49,446 bases of DNA from Candidatus Binatia bacterium (GTDB taxonomy: Bacteria > Desulfobacterota > Binatia > UBA9968 > JAJDTQ01), in contig JAJDXX010000046.1 of the NCBI GenBank assembly GCA_022823055.1, positions 1-49,446 of the forward strand. Direction: 5' to 3'. The notes under the pieces were generated by a model. That model did no database searches, was not told the DNA's origin, and saw only the letters and a list, made by a program, of their open reading frames with translations. This document shows positions 49,214 through 49,446 of the stretch, one piece after another. The first letter of the stretch is position 1, and every line of letters begins with the position of its first letter. The position numbers and the translations under genes are program-made.

Positions 49214-49446
49214 CGTCATTGATATGAAAATAAACAATTATTCAATGATTTCAGTTAGTTACGGAATCCCACTACACCCCAATGAGTCATTCCCGCGGAA
49301 GCGGGAATCCAGGCGGGGTGGGGCCGGGCAATGAGGCCGCCACACCCCCCCACCCCTGGATTCCCGCTTCCGCGGGAATGACGATTCGGGGTGTTGGTGC
49401 CTCGTGAGCTTTGACACGGCCTGTCTCGCGGGAATGACGATTCTGG
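49214..49446. repeat. Composite dRS3-like repeat block, copy B (core inverted)
   Basis: The same block as 29147-29314 begins GTCATTGATATGAAAATAAA at 49214. Inverted arms end at 49313 and begin at 49355, around a 41-bp core (49314-49354) whose reverse complement matches the copy A core with one substitution and one indel. The right side continues as a forward unit (ATGACGATTCGGGG, a TTTGACACGGCCTG segment, and a half-hairpin) to the window end. Confidence 0.8.

Overview
The window is GC-rich chromosomal DNA from a Gram-negative bacterium. Evidence is YidC with a large periplasmic domain, an RND pump with its periplasmic adaptor, and GyrB with the long Gram-negative insert. Gene order points to a Desulfobacterota ('Deltaproteobacteria')-like or Tectomicrobia-like lineage: parA-parB runs directly into an F1Fo operon with paired b'/b subunits (atpF'-atpF-H-A-G-D-C) and without atpB/atpE. 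The exact taxon cannot be fixed from sequence alone. No rRNA, tRNA or CRISPR array was seen.

Layout. 0.3-2.9 kb (+): a cytoplasmic solute-binding-like protein, an unknown protein, and a RES/Xre toxin-antitoxin pair with a clear autoregulatory promoter. 2.9-6.6 kb (-): proS-pyrF-ribB, where RibB carries a degenerate GTP cyclohydrolase II half. 6.8-11.8 kb (-): tetR-MFP-RND efflux operon with 4-bp overlaps and a palindromic operator. 11.9-21.7 kb (-): gyrB-gyrA-gpsA-rpmH-rnpA-yidD-yidC-jag, the usual origin-proximal set but without dnaA/dnaN. 21.8-25.5 kb (-): an MFS transporter, a sigma54-type response regulator with a one-base frameshift in its DNA-binding domain, a palindrome, a sigma54-type promoter and a small ORF. 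25.5-29.0 kb (-): shikimate operon aroC-aroK-aroB-aroQ. 29.3-35.9 kb (-): the F1Fo operon, invaded by a 184-bp MITE between atpH and atpA and by a decayed relative between atpG and atpD. 35.9-41.8 kb (-): mnmE-mnmG-rsmG-parA-parB with two perfect parS sites, one lying over the mnmG start codon. 41.9-43.0 kb (+): class I DAHP synthase.

43.2-46.45 kb (+) is the most unusual region: a compact, lower-GC operon encoding an unknown 188-aa protein, a QueC-like (QatC-like) PP-loop protein with a Cys4 zinc site, and an Xre-ImmA/IrrE metallopeptidase, followed by the first ~23 codons of a PIN-like protein. It has an inverted-repeat operator and an (AG)6-G9 tract at the first ribosome binding site, which suggests a switchable conflict or anti-phage module. 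Its right edge is a broken junction running into the C-terminal half of an MFS transporter. The window closes with RidA, a complete MFS transporter and a repeat block.

A family of repeats with the core ATTCCC-N8-GGGAAT (the form of neisserial dRS3) occurs at four places. In the two longest copies the ~40-bp core between 28-bp inverted arms is in opposite orientation.
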